A stretch of DNA of 40,339 nucleotides from Mucilaginibacter sp. L294 (GCF_001636615.1 NZ_LGEK01000042.1:1-40339), one strand, 5' to 3'; shown: positions 15,162 through 23,553, numbered from the stretch's first letter. A program made the numbers and translations. The notes: generated from the letters alone by a model not told the origin.

Positions 15162-16175
15162 ATGATAACAGTTGATCTGCGCAGCGATACCGTAACAAAA
15201 CCAACACCGGGGATGTTCGAAGCCATGTGGAGCGCCAAAGTGGGCGACGATGTGTTTGGCGAAGACGAAACCGTGAACGCGCTTGAGCAAAAAGCTGCGC
15301 GGATGTTTGGGATGGAAGAGGCCATTTTCTGCCCATCGGGTACCATGACCAACCAGATAGCTATTAAATGTTTTACCCAGCCGCTTGATGAACTCATAGC
15401 CGACCAAACCGCACATGTTTACCGTTACGAAGGTGGGGGTATCGCTTTTAATTCGGGCGTATCAACACGGTTATTGAATGGCTACCGGGGTATCTTAACC
15501 GCCGAAATGATAGCGCCGGAGATCAATGCCGAAAATATCCATTACCCGCATACCAGTTTGGTAGTGTTGGAGAATACAGTTAACAAAGGCGGTGGCAGCT
15601 GCTACACGCTTGATCATATTAAGCCCATTGCCGAACTGTGTAAACAGCGCGGCCTAACATTGCATTTAGATGGTGCCCGAATATTTAACGCGCTTGCCCA
15701 TACCGGAGATAGCGCCGTGGACTACGGCAAATACTTTGACGGTATTTCGGTATGCCTGTCTAAAGGTCTGGGTGCACCTGTTGGCTCGGTTTTACTGGCA
15801 GATAAAGCAACTATTAAATATGCCCGCCGCATCCGTAAGGTATTGGGTGGTGGCATGAGGCAGGCGGGTTTCCTGGCAGCAGCAGGTATTTACGCGCTGG
15901 ATCATCATGTAGAGCGTTTAAAGATAGATCATACCCACGCCCGTATTTTAGGCGAGGAACTGGTAAAATGCGCATGGGTAACCAATGTAGTGCCTGTAGA
16001 AACCAATATTGTTTTATTTGATACCACCCAACCTGCCGATGCCATATTGGCTAAACTGGAAGAAAAAGGTATTAAAGCCAGCAGTACCGATACCCACCGC
16101 ATCCGCTTTGTGACACATTTGGATGTGCACCCCGAGCAAGTGGAGTATGTGGTGGATGCGTTGAAGAGTTTATAA
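15162..16175 (+). CDS. ltaE: low-specificity L-threonine aldolase
   Basis: 337 residues, fold-type I PLP enzyme. Cleaves threonine/allo-threonine to glycine and acetaldehyde. Motifs: MITVDLRSDTVTKPT at the N-terminus, VGDDVFGEDETVNALE, FCPSGTMTNQIA, LHLDGARIFNA (Asp170 pairs with the pyridine nitrogen), and VCLSKGLGAPVGS with Lys201 as the Schiff-base lysine, then RKVLGGGMRQAGFLAAA. Full length. Has its own -7 box and is followed by a palindromic repeat. Confidence 0.95.
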   Translation: MITVDLRSDTVTKPTPGMFEAMWSAKVGDDVFGEDETVNALEQKAARMFGMEEAIFCPSGTMTNQIAIKCFTQPLDELIADQTAHVYRYEGGGIAFNSGVSTRLLNGYRGILTAEMIAPEINAENIHYPHTSLVVLENTVNKGGGSCYTLDHIKPIAELCKQRGLTLHLDGARIFNALAHTGDSAVDYGKYFDGISVCLSKGLGAPVGSVLLADKATIKYARRIRKVLGGGMRQAGFLAAAGIYALDHHVERLKIDHTHARILGEELVKCAWVTNVVPVETNIVLFDTTQPADAILAKLEEKGIKASSTDTHRIRFVTHLDVHPEQVEYVVDALKSL

Positions 16176-16181
16176 ATAACC

Positions 16182-16258
16182 TGTCATCCTGAGGAACGAA
16201 GGATCTACCCGCCAACATGCATCTTCGCGAATAGATCCTTCAAACGTTTAGGATGACA
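16182..16258. repeat. palindromic intergenic repeat, family 1, copy C
   Basis: TGTCATCCTGAGGAACGAAG at the left end and an inverted TTTAGGATGACA at the right; inner arms GAAGGATCTA and TAGATCCTTC. It lies between two genes on the same strand, just after ltaE. Confidence 0.85.
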
Positions 16259-16336
16259 AGTTTGTTTATTCTTAATGTGTAATTCATTTAATTAGTACTT
16301 AAAACTTATCACCCGGTTCCATGTTGTATCCTACAC

Positions 16337-17422
16337 ATGAACCGCCTCGTAAAAAAACTCGAAAAAATTGGCCGCGACCCTAAAATAACTGCAAAAGCTG
16401 TTGGGCTGCGGTATGCATCAGATGCTACCCCGGGTTATACCCGTAAAAAAAGCGGCAAGGGCTGGAGTTATTATGATGCAGATGGCAAGGTGGTGAAGGA
16501 TAAAGAGTTGATCGAACGCTTTAGCAAACTGGTAATACCACCGGCCTATACCAATGTATGGATCTCGCCTTATGATAACGGCCACCTGCAGTTTACCGGT
16601 ACCGACGCTGCCGGGCGTAAGCAATACCGCTATCATGCTTACTGGAACAAGATCCGTAATCAATCAAAATACCATCGCCTGCAAACATTTGCCGCCAATT
16701 TACCTGCCATACGTAAGCAGGTTGATCATGACCTGGCACGCCACAAACTCGATCATGAAAAGGTGGTGGCCTTGGTAGTACGGTTAATGGAATTAACCAG
16801 CATCCGTGTGGGTAACGAATCATACAAAAAGTTATACGGCTCGTTCGGTTTAACCACGCTGATGGACAGGCATGTGAAAATTGAAGGCAGTAAACTCAAC
16901 TTTGAATTTAAGGGTAAAAAAGGGGTGATGCACAAGGTTGCCCTGCAAAGTAAAAAACTGGCCCGGCTGGTTAAGCAATGCCGCGATATCCCCGGGAAGG
17001 AGTTGTTTCAATATTATAACGAGGATGGCGGGCATTGTACCATAGGCTCGGGGGATATAAACACCTACCTGAAAGATATAACCGGCGAGGATTTTACCGC
17101 TAAAGATTTCCGCACTTGGGCAGGCAGCGTAAGCGCCCTGTACGCTTTTAAAGAGGCCGGTGAATTTGACACGATATCTGAATGTAAAAAGAAGATAGTA
17201 AGCGTGCTGGATGAAGTAGCCATAAACCTTGGTAACACCCGTACGGTTTGTAAAAAGTACTATGTACACCCAACGGTTATAAAAAGTTACGAAGAAGGCA
17301 CCATTTTTAAGTATATAGATAAGCTGGATGAGGATAAGGATGTGAAATCGGCCGAGTTAAATATTGCCGAGAAGGCTTTGCTACAGATACTGGATAAAGA
17401 GAAACTGGCGGAAGCGAGTTAA
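16337..17422 (+). CDS. type IB DNA topoisomerase (poxvirus/bacterial type)
   Basis: 361 residues. Relaxes supercoils through a 3'-phosphotyrosine. The N-terminal domain (to about 115) includes LVIPPAYTNVWISPYDNGHLQ and YRYHAYWNKIR. The catalytic domain shows TSIRVGNESY (Arg157), KGKKGV (lysine loop), DFRTWAGS (Arg259), and LGNTRTVCKKYYVHP with Tyr309 as the likely nucleophile. Where poxvirus enzymes have a catalytic histidine, this protein has the bacterial-style asparagine/threonine LGNT segment. Stand-alone gene between two palindromic repeats; possible role in supercoil control or repair. Confidence 0.93.
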   Translation: MNRLVKKLEKIGRDPKITAKAVGLRYASDATPGYTRKKSGKGWSYYDADGKVVKDKELIERFSKLVIPPAYTNVWISPYDNGHLQFTGTDAAGRKQYRYHAYWNKIRNQSKYHRLQTFAANLPAIRKQVDHDLARHKLDHEKVVALVVRLMELTSIRVGNESYKKLYGSFGLTTLMDRHVKIEGSKLNFEFKGKKGVMHKVALQSKKLARLVKQCRDIPGKELFQYYNEDGGHCTIGSGDINTYLKDITGEDFTAKDFRTWAGSVSALYAFKEAGEFDTISECKKKIVSVLDEVAINLGNTRTVCKKYYVHPTVIKSYEEGTIFKYIDKLDEDKDVKSAELNIAEKALLQILDKEKLAEAS

Positions 17423-17433
17423 ATACTAAACCC

Positions 17434-17527
17434 CGCGCGTCATTGCAAGGTACGAAGCAATCTTCGATAGGCACGTCGCCAACTTTTCTATCGAAGATTG
17501 CCACGTCGCTATCGCTCCTCGCAATGA
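17434..17527. repeat. palindromic intergenic repeat, family 3, copy F
   Basis: Starts CGCGCGTCATTGCAAGGTAC, ends CGCTCCTCGCAATGA; inner arms GCAATCTTCGATAG and CTATCGAAGATTGC. Between convergent topoisomerase IB and M56 genes. Its partner copy is at 31449-31546. Confidence 0.88.
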
Positions 17528-17548
17528 AGGTTTGTGGAGTATAAAATC

Positions 17549-17586
17549 AAAAAAGGTTGACCAGGCTTGCCCCAATCAACCTTTAA
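17549..17586. terminator. bidirectional terminator
   Basis: AAAAGGTTGA, a 15-base loop, TCAACCTTTA. Flanked by A and T runs; between convergent topoisomerase IB and M56 genes. Confidence 0.7.
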
Positions 17587-17612
17587 AATAGGTCAACATC
17601 TAACTGATCTTA

Positions 17613-19523
17613 TTACTGTTTCCCTTTTTTGGTGTAGATATAAACTACACCATATTTTGCTTTATCGCCGTATTTTTTTACGGTGTCGGCGCTATTGCTT
17701 GTACTCATTCTGTCAATATCAAAAGCCGACAGTTTCTTTAGTTCTTTCTCGCTGGCTACTTTGCCGTCAATAACGATCAGTTTATCGGATATGCGGTTAA
17801 CACTTACTGTACCGGTAGTGTATATGTAGTTGGCATTTGTGCGCAACCCTTTGATCAATACATTTTTACCTGGTTCGGCATCACTGTAGCTGCCTGTAGC
17901 TGTGACATATGCTACTGTGTTGGCGGCACCAGCATCTTTACGAACATTATACTGAATGCCGGAAATGCCCTGGCTTTTAACCCCTTTTACACGCACTATG
18001 CCCGAATCAAGCACAATTTCTTTGATATCATCTGCCGCGATGTTTGTTGAATTACCGTGGGCCCTTACTGTTACCACATTAACATTGCTGTTTAGGGTAG
18101 AGAAGGTGTTGTACACATTGTTCTGGTTACCGTTAAGCTTGTTATCATCGTTGCTTAAACCGTTAATCCTGATATTGGTTACCTGATGCCTTTTGCCCAG
18201 CTTTTCGGCCAATGCTTTTCCTTCTTTAGAATCTTTAGTGGCAATGAACAATAATTGTTTATTGTTATTGAAGGTGTAACCCTCAACAGGCTTAAGCTTA
18301 GCGTCGTCGGCATCTATCATGTTGATATTTTCAATATCTGAGGGTTCTACCTTTGAGAATGTAGCTTCAACCACTTTTTTACCATTTAGAACGATATTCA
18401 TAGAATCGAGTATTGGTTTATTGGCCAACCTGATAAACAATTTCTCTTTTTTGACCGTATCGCTGTTCAATGTGATCGAAAATTGTTGTAGGGGCTTGTG
18501 TACTACGGTGTCAACTTTAAGGGTAAACACTTGTGTTTTTTTAGCCGGCACGGTATCGGTAAGGGCCATAACCGTTTGCGCGGCGTGCGTTATAGCAGCG
18601 GTAACAGGCTTAATGGTCACGCTTATTTTGCGGGTAATAGGCTTGGCAACATCTGCTTTTGATAGGGTAAATACCAGCAGCAATACCACAACGGCAGGTA
18701 CCACAAACGCATAACGCGTAAGTTTAAACCTCGAAGATCTTTTAGCGTTCATCATAATGATGCGTTTTTTAATGGTTGATATATTAAAGTGATTTACGAT
18801 GCCCGGGGTAGTGGCGCTAAAGCTCACATTCACCAGGCTGTATTGATAGGTTTTACTATCAAAGCCTTTGTTCAATATTTTCCGGTCAGTTATAAACTCA
18901 ATGTTTTCGCGCACAGCTTTTTTCATAAGCCATATACCGGGGTTAAACCAGTAGAAAACGGTGCTTAGTTCGGCCAGTAAAATATCAATGGTATGCCATC
19001 CGTTTACGTGTACCTGCTCATGCAGCAGTATGGCTTGCAGGTCGGCAGGGGTGTGGTTTGCCGGGTTAACATAAATGCTTCGCCAGAAAGAGAACGGTGC
19101 GGTTTCGCCCTCAATAAGCCTTACATCATGCTCATGGATGCGTGCCGGTTTTGACCGTCGGTATAATTGGAACAGCGAGAACAGCTGCATCAGTAACCTA
19201 AACCCCAGGAATATAGCCCCGGCCCAAAATATAACCGTTGCCCATTGCCAGTAGTTGGGTTGGGTGAGTGGTTTTATCAGGCTTTCGGCAGGTGCCTTCC
19301 AGTTTAGTACTACGGTTTTTACCGGTTTGGCAAGGGTTTCGTGCCTCATGGCAAAATCGTTCAGATCTATTTTAGGATAGAGGGTTGCAAAAATAATGGC
19401 AACCATAAGGTAAACCCTGTTCAATGTGTAGAAGGTGAGGTGGCGTAGCACCAGGTAATAGCCCGCGCAAAACAACAGTAATGCGATATTAACTTTGAAT
19501 AAAAAGACAAATAAGGCCGGCAT
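17613..19523 (-). CDS. M56 (BlaR1/MecR1-like) membrane metallopeptidase with plug-like C-terminus
   Basis: 636 residues. Two to three N-terminal helices, one more at 93-115, then the cytosolic gluzincin core: LHEQVH (His168, Glu169, His172) and the downstream glutamate in RENIEFITD (Glu208). A fourth helix at about 272-288 leads to a large extracytoplasmic region without a beta-lactamase-like sensor. The final 60 residues (LIVIDGKVASEKEL...YGDKAKYGVVYIYTKKGK) resemble the TonB-receptor plug end, common in Bacteroidota M56 proteins. It lies four bases after a BlaI-type repressor gene, so the pair probably forms a protease-released repressor switch. The inducing signal is unknown. Confidence 0.9.
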   Translation of the reverse strand: MPALFVFLFKVNIALLLFCAGYYLVLRHLTFYTLNRVYLMVAIIFATLYPKIDLNDFAMRHETLAKPVKTVVLNWKAPAESLIKPLTQPNYWQWATVIFWAGAIFLGFRLLMQLFSLFQLYRRSKPARIHEHDVRLIEGETAPFSFWRSIYVNPANHTPADLQAILLHEQVHVNGWHTIDILLAELSTVFYWFNPGIWLMKKAVRENIEFITDRKILNKGFDSKTYQYSLVNVSFSATTPGIVNHFNISTIKKRIIMMNAKRSSRFKLTRYAFVVPAVVVLLLVFTLSKADVAKPITRKISVTIKPVTAAITHAAQTVMALTDTVPAKKTQVFTLKVDTVVHKPLQQFSITLNSDTVKKEKLFIRLANKPILDSMNIVLNGKKVVEATFSKVEPSDIENINMIDADDAKLKPVEGYTFNNNKQLLFIATKDSKEGKALAEKLGKRHQVTNIRINGLSNDDNKLNGNQNNVYNTFSTLNSNVNVVTVRAHGNSTNIAADDIKEIVLDSGIVRVKGVKSQGISGIQYNVRKDAGAANTVAYVTATGSYSDAEPGKNVLIKGLRTNANYIYTTGTVSVNRISDKLIVIDGKVASEKELKKLSAFDIDRMSTSNSADTVKKYGDKAKYGVVYIYTKKGKQ

Positions 19524-19527
19524 GGTA

Positions 19528-19890
19528 TTATTGTTTAGGTTTTTCTATCAGGTTAAGGATCTCTTTTAACTCAGATGCGCTGATCTTTTTCTCGTTTGCG
19601 AAAAAGGTAACCAGGTCTTTATACGAGTTTTTAAAATAATCGCTTACAAAGCCGCTCATGAAGCGTTTTTTGTATTCCTCCTCTAAAATAGCGGGGGTGT
19701 AGCGATACGAATTACCCAGCTTTTCGCCGGTTACAAAACCTTTGCGTTCCAGGTTTTTGATGGTTGATGCCAGCGTGGTGTAGGGGGGCTTTGGCTCGGC
19801 CATTTGGTCCAGCAGATCTTTTATAAAGCCAGTGCCAGCCTGCCAAACGGCCTGCATTGCTTCTTCCTCTTGTTGTGATAATTTCTCCAT
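19528..19890 (-). CDS. BlaI/MecI/CopY family transcriptional repressor
   Basis: 120 residues. Winged-helix DNA-binding domain in the first 70 residues: LSQQEEEAMQAVWQAG, IKDLLDQM, then the recognition helix TTLASTIKNLERKGFV and wing GNSYRYTP. The C-terminal half (LEEEYKKRFMSGFVSDYF) is the dimerisation part that M56 partners usually cleave. Directly upstream are two TACGA-N5-TCGTA dyads overlapping its likely promoter, which suggests autoregulation. No third target gene is evident in the window, although the SDR gene diverges from here. Confidence 0.93.
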   Translation of the reverse strand: MEKLSQQEEEAMQAVWQAGTGFIKDLLDQMAEPKPPYTTLASTIKNLERKGFVTGEKLGNSYRYTPAILEEEYKKRFMSGFVSDYFKNSYKDLVTFFANEKKISASELKEILNLIEKPKQ

Positions 19891-19896
19891 GCTATC

Positions 19897-19930
19897 TACG
19901 ATTATTTCGTAAATATACGACGGGTTCGTA
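19897..19930. promoter_or_regulatory. tandem operator-like dyads for the BlaI-type repressor
   Basis: Two perfect TACGA-N5-TCGTA dyads at 19897-19911 and 19916-19930, centre spacing 19 bases, the nearer one six bases ahead of the ATG. A minus-strand TATATTTA (7 of 8 to the -7 box) at 19910-19917 lies across their junction. BlaI-family dimers bind such short TAC-type dyads, often in tandem. Confidence 0.6.
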
Positions 19931-20010
19931 ATAAGGCAAGTTGTTTAACAAAATTTAACAGATTTATTTTCGGGTTTAGCTTAATACACAGGGTATAAAA
20001 CCAGGCAATT

Positions 20011-20041
20011 TTGTTAATTGCCCTAAAAAATGCTAAATTTG
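20011..20041 (+). promoter_or_regulatory. two-element Bacteroidota promoter for the SDR gene
   Basis: TTG at 20011-20013, 20 bases, TAAATTTG at 20034-20041. Both elements and spacing fit the TTG-N19-21-TAnnTTTG consensus. Leader of 35 bases to the ATG at 20077. Confidence 0.6.
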
Positions 20042-20076
20042 ATATGTCCCCCCGGCCTAATTTAAATTGAGAAAAA

Positions 20077-20925
20077 ATGCCTTTTACAACAACAGTTATA
20101 ACCGGCGCAACATCCGGTATAGGTAAAGAAACCGCTATGGCACTCGCCAAAAAGGGGCACGCAGTTTATATGCTGGTGCGCGATATGAAAAAGGGGGAAG
20201 AGCTTAGGCAGGAAATAATTGCGGATACCAAAAGCAAGCATGTTTATGTAGTAGAATGCGACCTGGCCGATATGGAAAGCGTACAGAACGCCGCGGGGAT
20301 ATTAAAATCGGGCTTAATGGCTGTTAATGTACTCATCAATAATGCTGGTGGTATTTTTGCCGAACGCCGCGAAAGTAAAGACGGGTATGAGATGACCTTC
20401 GCGGTTAACCACCTTAGCCATTTTTTATTGGTGAATAACCTGTTACCCTTATTACAAAAAGGCCAGGCGCGTATTATCAATGTAAGTTCTGAAGCGCACC
20501 GCATGGCCAAACCGAATTTTAACGATCTGCAATGGGCAAAGCGCCCGTATGCTGCATGGAAGGCTTACGGCACCGCCAAACTGTTTAACATATATTTTAC
20601 CCGTTCGCTGGCCCTTAAATATGGGCCGAAGGGTATAAGCGCATTTGCGCTGCACCCGGGGCTGGTTAATACGGGCTTTGGCACAGGCCTTACCGGCATA
20701 GGTAATATATTAATGTGGCTGGCCAGGCCTTTTATGATCTCGGCTGAAAGCGGCTCCAAAACTACTATTTACCTTGCCACAGCTGCGCGTATTGATGCGA
20801 AAAGCGGCAAGTATTTTAAAAATTGCCACCCGGCAGATCCATCTGCAAAAGCCACCGACGAACTTGGCCGTAACAGGCTTTGGGACCTGAGTATGGAAAT
20901 GATAAAGCCTTTTACAGATAATTAG
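20077..20925 (+). CDS. short-chain dehydrogenase/reductase (retinol-dehydrogenase-like)
   Basis: 282 residues, Rossmann fold. Cofactor loop TGATSGIG at residues 9-16, CDLADMESVQ, NNAGG at 88-92, catalytic Ser in NVSSEA (137/138), Tyr164 and Lys168 in YGTAK. The insertion LQWAKRPYAAWKAYG before the active tyrosine is typical of the WWOX/retinol-dehydrogenase-like SDR group. Substrate not predictable. Followed about 75 bases later by a cytochrome c gene on the same strand, though a joint transcript is only possible, not shown. Confidence 0.9.
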   Translation: MPFTTTVITGATSGIGKETAMALAKKGHAVYMLVRDMKKGEELRQEIIADTKSKHVYVVECDLADMESVQNAAGILKSGLMAVNVLINNAGGIFAERRESKDGYEMTFAVNHLSHFLLVNNLLPLLQKGQARIINVSSEAHRMAKPNFNDLQWAKRPYAAWKAYGTAKLFNIYFTRSLALKYGPKGISAFALHPGLVNTGFGTGLTGIGNILMWLARPFMISAESGSKTTIYLATAARIDAKSGKYFKNCHPADPSAKATDELGRNRLWDLSMEMIKPFTDN

Positions 20926-21000
20926 CGTAACATTATTATGGCGTATTGCGTTTCTAAATTAAATATCTTAGTTTAGATGTTCAAACGCGCTTACATTATC

Positions 21001-21546
21001 ATGACAATTAACAAAAAACTACTTGCAACAATAGGCCTGCTTTCGGCCGTAGTATTTATGGCGATGTCGCCGGATGCTAAACCCGCCGACGAACCATTCA
21101 AAAACCTGAAAGTACTGCCAAAAAATATCTCTAAAGAGGAAATGCACAAAACAATGGAAGAGTGGGAGCATGCTTTAGGTGCACGCTGCAGCTTTTGCCA
21201 CGTGCGTAACGAGGATACCAAAAAAATGGACTTTGCCGCCGATGGCAAACCCGAAAAAGAAATGGCCCGCGAGATGTACAAAATGACACAGGACATCAAC
21301 AAAAAATATTTCCACGCGCAAAAAGATAGTACAGACAGGATCATGGAAAGCAGCATTAACTGCTATAGTTGCCACCGTGGTGTATCGCACCCCGAAGTGG
21401 TGAGGGCATCAGAGTTGCCACGCCAGGCACCAGCCGGCCAGCCGTCATGGGCGCCGGGTACAACACCTGCACCGGGCACAACGCCAGCACCAGCAGCAGG
21501 CGCAACGCCACCTGCACCAGCGCCGGTTCCTGAAAAGAAACCATAA
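21001..21546 (+). CDS. diheme c-type cytochrome, reaction-centre cytochrome-like
   Basis: 181 residues from ATG at 21001 (an upstream in-frame start at 20977 adds eight). An uncleaved or cleaved signal segment spans residues 7-22. Two heme-binding motifs: CSFCH (Cys63, Cys66, His67) and CYSCH (Cys121, Cys124, His125). The LKVLPKNISKEEMHKTMEEW helix before the first heme is characteristic of small photosynthetic-reaction-centre cytochrome-like proteins found in non-phototrophic Bacteroidota. The last 40 residues are a Pro/Ala/Thr linker with an imperfect APGTTP repeat. It should act in periplasmic electron transfer; partner unknown. Confidence 0.88.
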   Translation: MTINKKLLATIGLLSAVVFMAMSPDAKPADEPFKNLKVLPKNISKEEMHKTMEEWEHALGARCSFCHVRNEDTKKMDFAADGKPEKEMAREMYKMTQDINKKYFHAQKDSTDRIMESSINCYSCHRGVSHPEVVRASELPRQAPAGQPSWAPGTTPAPGTTPAPAAGATPPAPAPVPEKKP

Positions 21547-21553
21547 GGTTAAG

Positions 21554-21600
21554 TTTAACCACAGAGTACACAAAGATTTTCACAGAGGTCACAGAGATTT
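21554..21600. repeat. CACAGAG-type interspersed sequence
   Basis: Three spaced CACAGAG units (about 21560, 21581 and 21590) in the pattern TTTAACCACAGAG...CACAGAGGTCACAGAG. Similar sequences are scattered in many bacterial genomes; here it merges with a terminator. Confidence 0.5.
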
Positions 21601-21620
21601 ATTCTTTGTGACCTTTTTTG
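21586..21620 (+). terminator. intrinsic terminator of the cytochrome gene
   Basis: AGGTCACA, loop, TGTGACCT followed by a T-rich run. Confidence 0.75.
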
Positions 21621-21631
21621 TTTTTACCCTT

Positions 21632-21726
21632 TGTCATGCTGAACATAGTGAAGCATCTAATCGCCGCCATGCATATTAGTTATGCACAGTTCGCTAATAG
21701 ATGCTTCGCTATCGCTCAGGATGACA
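21632..21726. repeat. palindromic intergenic repeat, family 1, copy B
   Basis: TGTCATGCTGAACATAGTGA at the left, CGCTATCGCTCAGGATGACA at the right, inner arms GAAGCATCTA and TAGATGCTTC. The left 25 bases are the same as in copy A (4603). Between the convergent cytochrome and flavoprotein genes. Confidence 0.9.
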
Positions 21727-21734
21727 AATTGATA

Positions 21735-22949
21735 TTATATATTCTGCGCTATAACAAAACCGCTTGCCCATGCCCATTGAAAGTTATAACCGCCAAGCCA
21801 GCCGGTAACGTCCACACATTCGCCGCCAAAATATAGGCCGGGTGTTTTCTTACTTTCCAGCGTTTTTGAGGATAGCTCGTTGGTATCAACGCCACCGGTC
21901 ATCACCTCGGCTTTATCGTAACCTTTGGTGCCGGCGGGTTTTACTTTAAACTCGTGCAGCAGTATGCTGATATCTTCCAGTTCGGTTTTGGTGAGTGATG
22001 CCAGGTTTTTATCCGCAGGGATATAATCAACCAAAGCCTCGGCAAATTTGCGGGTAAACAGGTTAGATAGATATGCCAGCAGCATTTTCTTGCCGTTTTG
22101 CTCGCGTTCCTGTAATATCAGTTCGGTAATATCCTGGCCGGGCAGCAGATCAATGTAAATATGTTCGCCGGGTTTCCAGTACGATGAGATCTGTAATATG
22201 GCCGGGCCGCTCAGTCCCCAATGGGTAAACAGGATGTTCTCTTCAAAGCTTGCCCTGTCGTTCCATACGCGGCAAAATATGCTGTTGCCCGATAGTTGCT
22301 CATACCAGGGCTGGTCTTTACCGGTAATAGTAAGCGGCACCAGGGCAGGGGAGGTTTCGGTAACTGCCATGCCAAATTTACGGGCAGTACGCAGCCCAAA
22401 ATCGGTAGCGCCCATTTTTGCGATTGGCAGGCCGCCGCTGGCAACCACTACTTTTGGGGCGGTTAAAATTTGCTGTTTATCATTCCGCAGGATGGTAATG
22501 CTGAAGCCGTCTTCGGTTTGCTCAATGGCAGTAACCTCGGTATCGCACCATATCTCCTGGTCCAGATCATTACAAAGGCCGGTAAATACAGTCACTACAT
22601 CTTTGGCCTTATCGCTCGTTGGGAAAAGCTGGCCAAGGGTTTTTTCTTTCCCCTCGATGCCGTAAGTTTCAAAAAAAGTCACGGTGTCATCCACGGTCCA
22701 TTGCGCTAAGGCCGATCGGCTAAAGTGCTCGTTTTGTGAGATGAATTGCTTGTGGGTGGTGTATAGGTTGGTGTAATTACACCTGCCGCCGCCACTTATC
22801 AATATCTTGGCGCCAACTTTGTCGTTCTTCTCTAATACCAATGTGCGCTTGCCTAAAAAGCCGGCTTGTACCGCGCACATTAGTCCGCAGGCGCCGCCGC
22901 CAATAATTATAGCGTCAAAGTTTGATTGTTTTGTTAAATTTGCTGTCAT
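21735..22949 (-). CDS. HI0933/BaiN-type NAD(P)/FAD-dependent oxidoreductase
   Basis: 404 residues from ATG at 22949. N-terminal FAD dinucleotide motif DAIIIGGGACGLMCAV, family motif ILISGGGRCNYTN, and the C-terminal signature GLYFGGECVDVTGWLGGYNFQWAWASG. Full family length. Upstream in-frame starts (to 23066) would overlap nuoA deeply and lack conservation clues. The ATG shares the bases CATG with the ATG of divergent nuoA, so there is no spacer between these genes. Substrate unknown; the BaiN bile-acid role is not implied here. Confidence 0.92.
   Translation of the reverse strand: MTANLTKQSNFDAIIIGGGACGLMCAVQAGFLGKRTLVLEKNDKVGAKILISGGGRCNYTNLYTTHKQFISQNEHFSRSALAQWTVDDTVTFFETYGIEGKEKTLGQLFPTSDKAKDVVTVFTGLCNDLDQEIWCDTEVTAIEQTEDGFSITILRNDKQQILTAPKVVVASGGLPIAKMGATDFGLRTARKFGMAVTETSPALVPLTITGKDQPWYEQLSGNSIFCRVWNDRASFEENILFTHWGLSGPAILQISSYWKPGEHIYIDLLPGQDITELILQEREQNGKKMLLAYLSNLFTRKFAEALVDYIPADKNLASLTKTELEDISILLHEFKVKPAGTKGYDKAEVMTGGVDTNELSSKTLESKKTPGLYFGGECVDVTGWLGGYNFQWAWASGFVIAQNI
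22935..22942 (+). promoter_or_regulatory. -7 box for nuoAB inside the divergent flavoprotein gene
   Basis: TAAATTTG, full TAnnTTTG match, five bases before the nuoA ATG and within codons 3-5 of the minus-strand flavoprotein gene. Predicts a leaderless nuoA transcript. Confidence 0.5.
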
Positions 22950-23553
22950 GGATGCTGTGGCGCAAATATCAGAATTTGGAAAGATACTTATCTTTTTAAT
23001 TACAGGCATTGTTGCAATTGGCGGGTTGTTTTTTGCGAACCGCCTTTTAGCGCCCCGTAACCCCAATGCCGAAAAGCTAAGTACGTATGAATGCGGCGAA
23101 GAACCAACCGGTAATGCCTGGTTGCCATTTAACTCGCGCTTTTATGTAATTGCGCTGGTTTTCCTGCTGTTTGATGTGGAGATGGTGTTCGTATTCCCCT
23201 GGGCAACGGTGTTTGGTAACCGCGAAATTATAGCTGCTGATGCCCGTTGGGGGTGGATCTCACTCACAGAAATGTTCATCTTTTTAGGGATATTGATATT
23301 AGGCCTGGCCTATGTTTGGCGCAAGGGCGACCTGAACTGGATAAAACCAAGCGTAACCCTGCCGCAAACAGATACCCGCATCCCGCAGGCGTTATATGAT
23401 GATCTGAACACACAGCAAGGCAATTTTAAGGTAAAAGAATTTAGTTTAGGAATAACCCAGACTGCCACTGCTACTCCTACAGCGTCTGCTACCCCTGAAG
23501 TAAGGAAGCCTATGTTTAAACCAGCTTTTAAAAAACCAGCTAATGACGCCTGA
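22948..23553 (+). CDS. nuoA: NADH-quinone oxidoreductase subunit A
   Basis: 201 residues from ATG at 22948; an in-frame extension to 22807 lies within the flavoprotein gene and is rejected. Three membrane helices (about 12-32, 64-88, 105-125) and the family motifs [33 protein letters not shown], and WRKGDLNW. NuoA usually ends soon after the third helix; here about 70 more residues follow, polar and Thr/Ala/Pro-rich ([14 protein letters not shown]), ending with a basic stretch. Translation is coupled to nuoB by an 11-base overlap. Confidence 0.95.
   Translation: MDAVAQISEFGKILIFLITGIVAIGGLFFANRLLAPRNPNAEKLSTYECGEEPTGNAWLPFNSRFYVIALVFLLFDVEMVFVFPWATVFGNREIIAADARWGWISLTEMFIFLGILILGLAYVWRKGDLNWIKPSVTLPQTDTRIPQALYDDLNTQQGNFKVKEFSLGITQTATATPTASATPEVRKPMFKPAFKKPANDA

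Noticed and set aside
20977..21546. Photosynthesis gene
   Set aside because: The cytochrome resembles reaction-centre cytochromes only at family level; no other phototrophy gene is present.
22807..22947. N-terminal extension of nuoA
   Set aside because: It runs through the flavoprotein gene and NuoA homology begins at the ATG at 22948, which has a -7 box.
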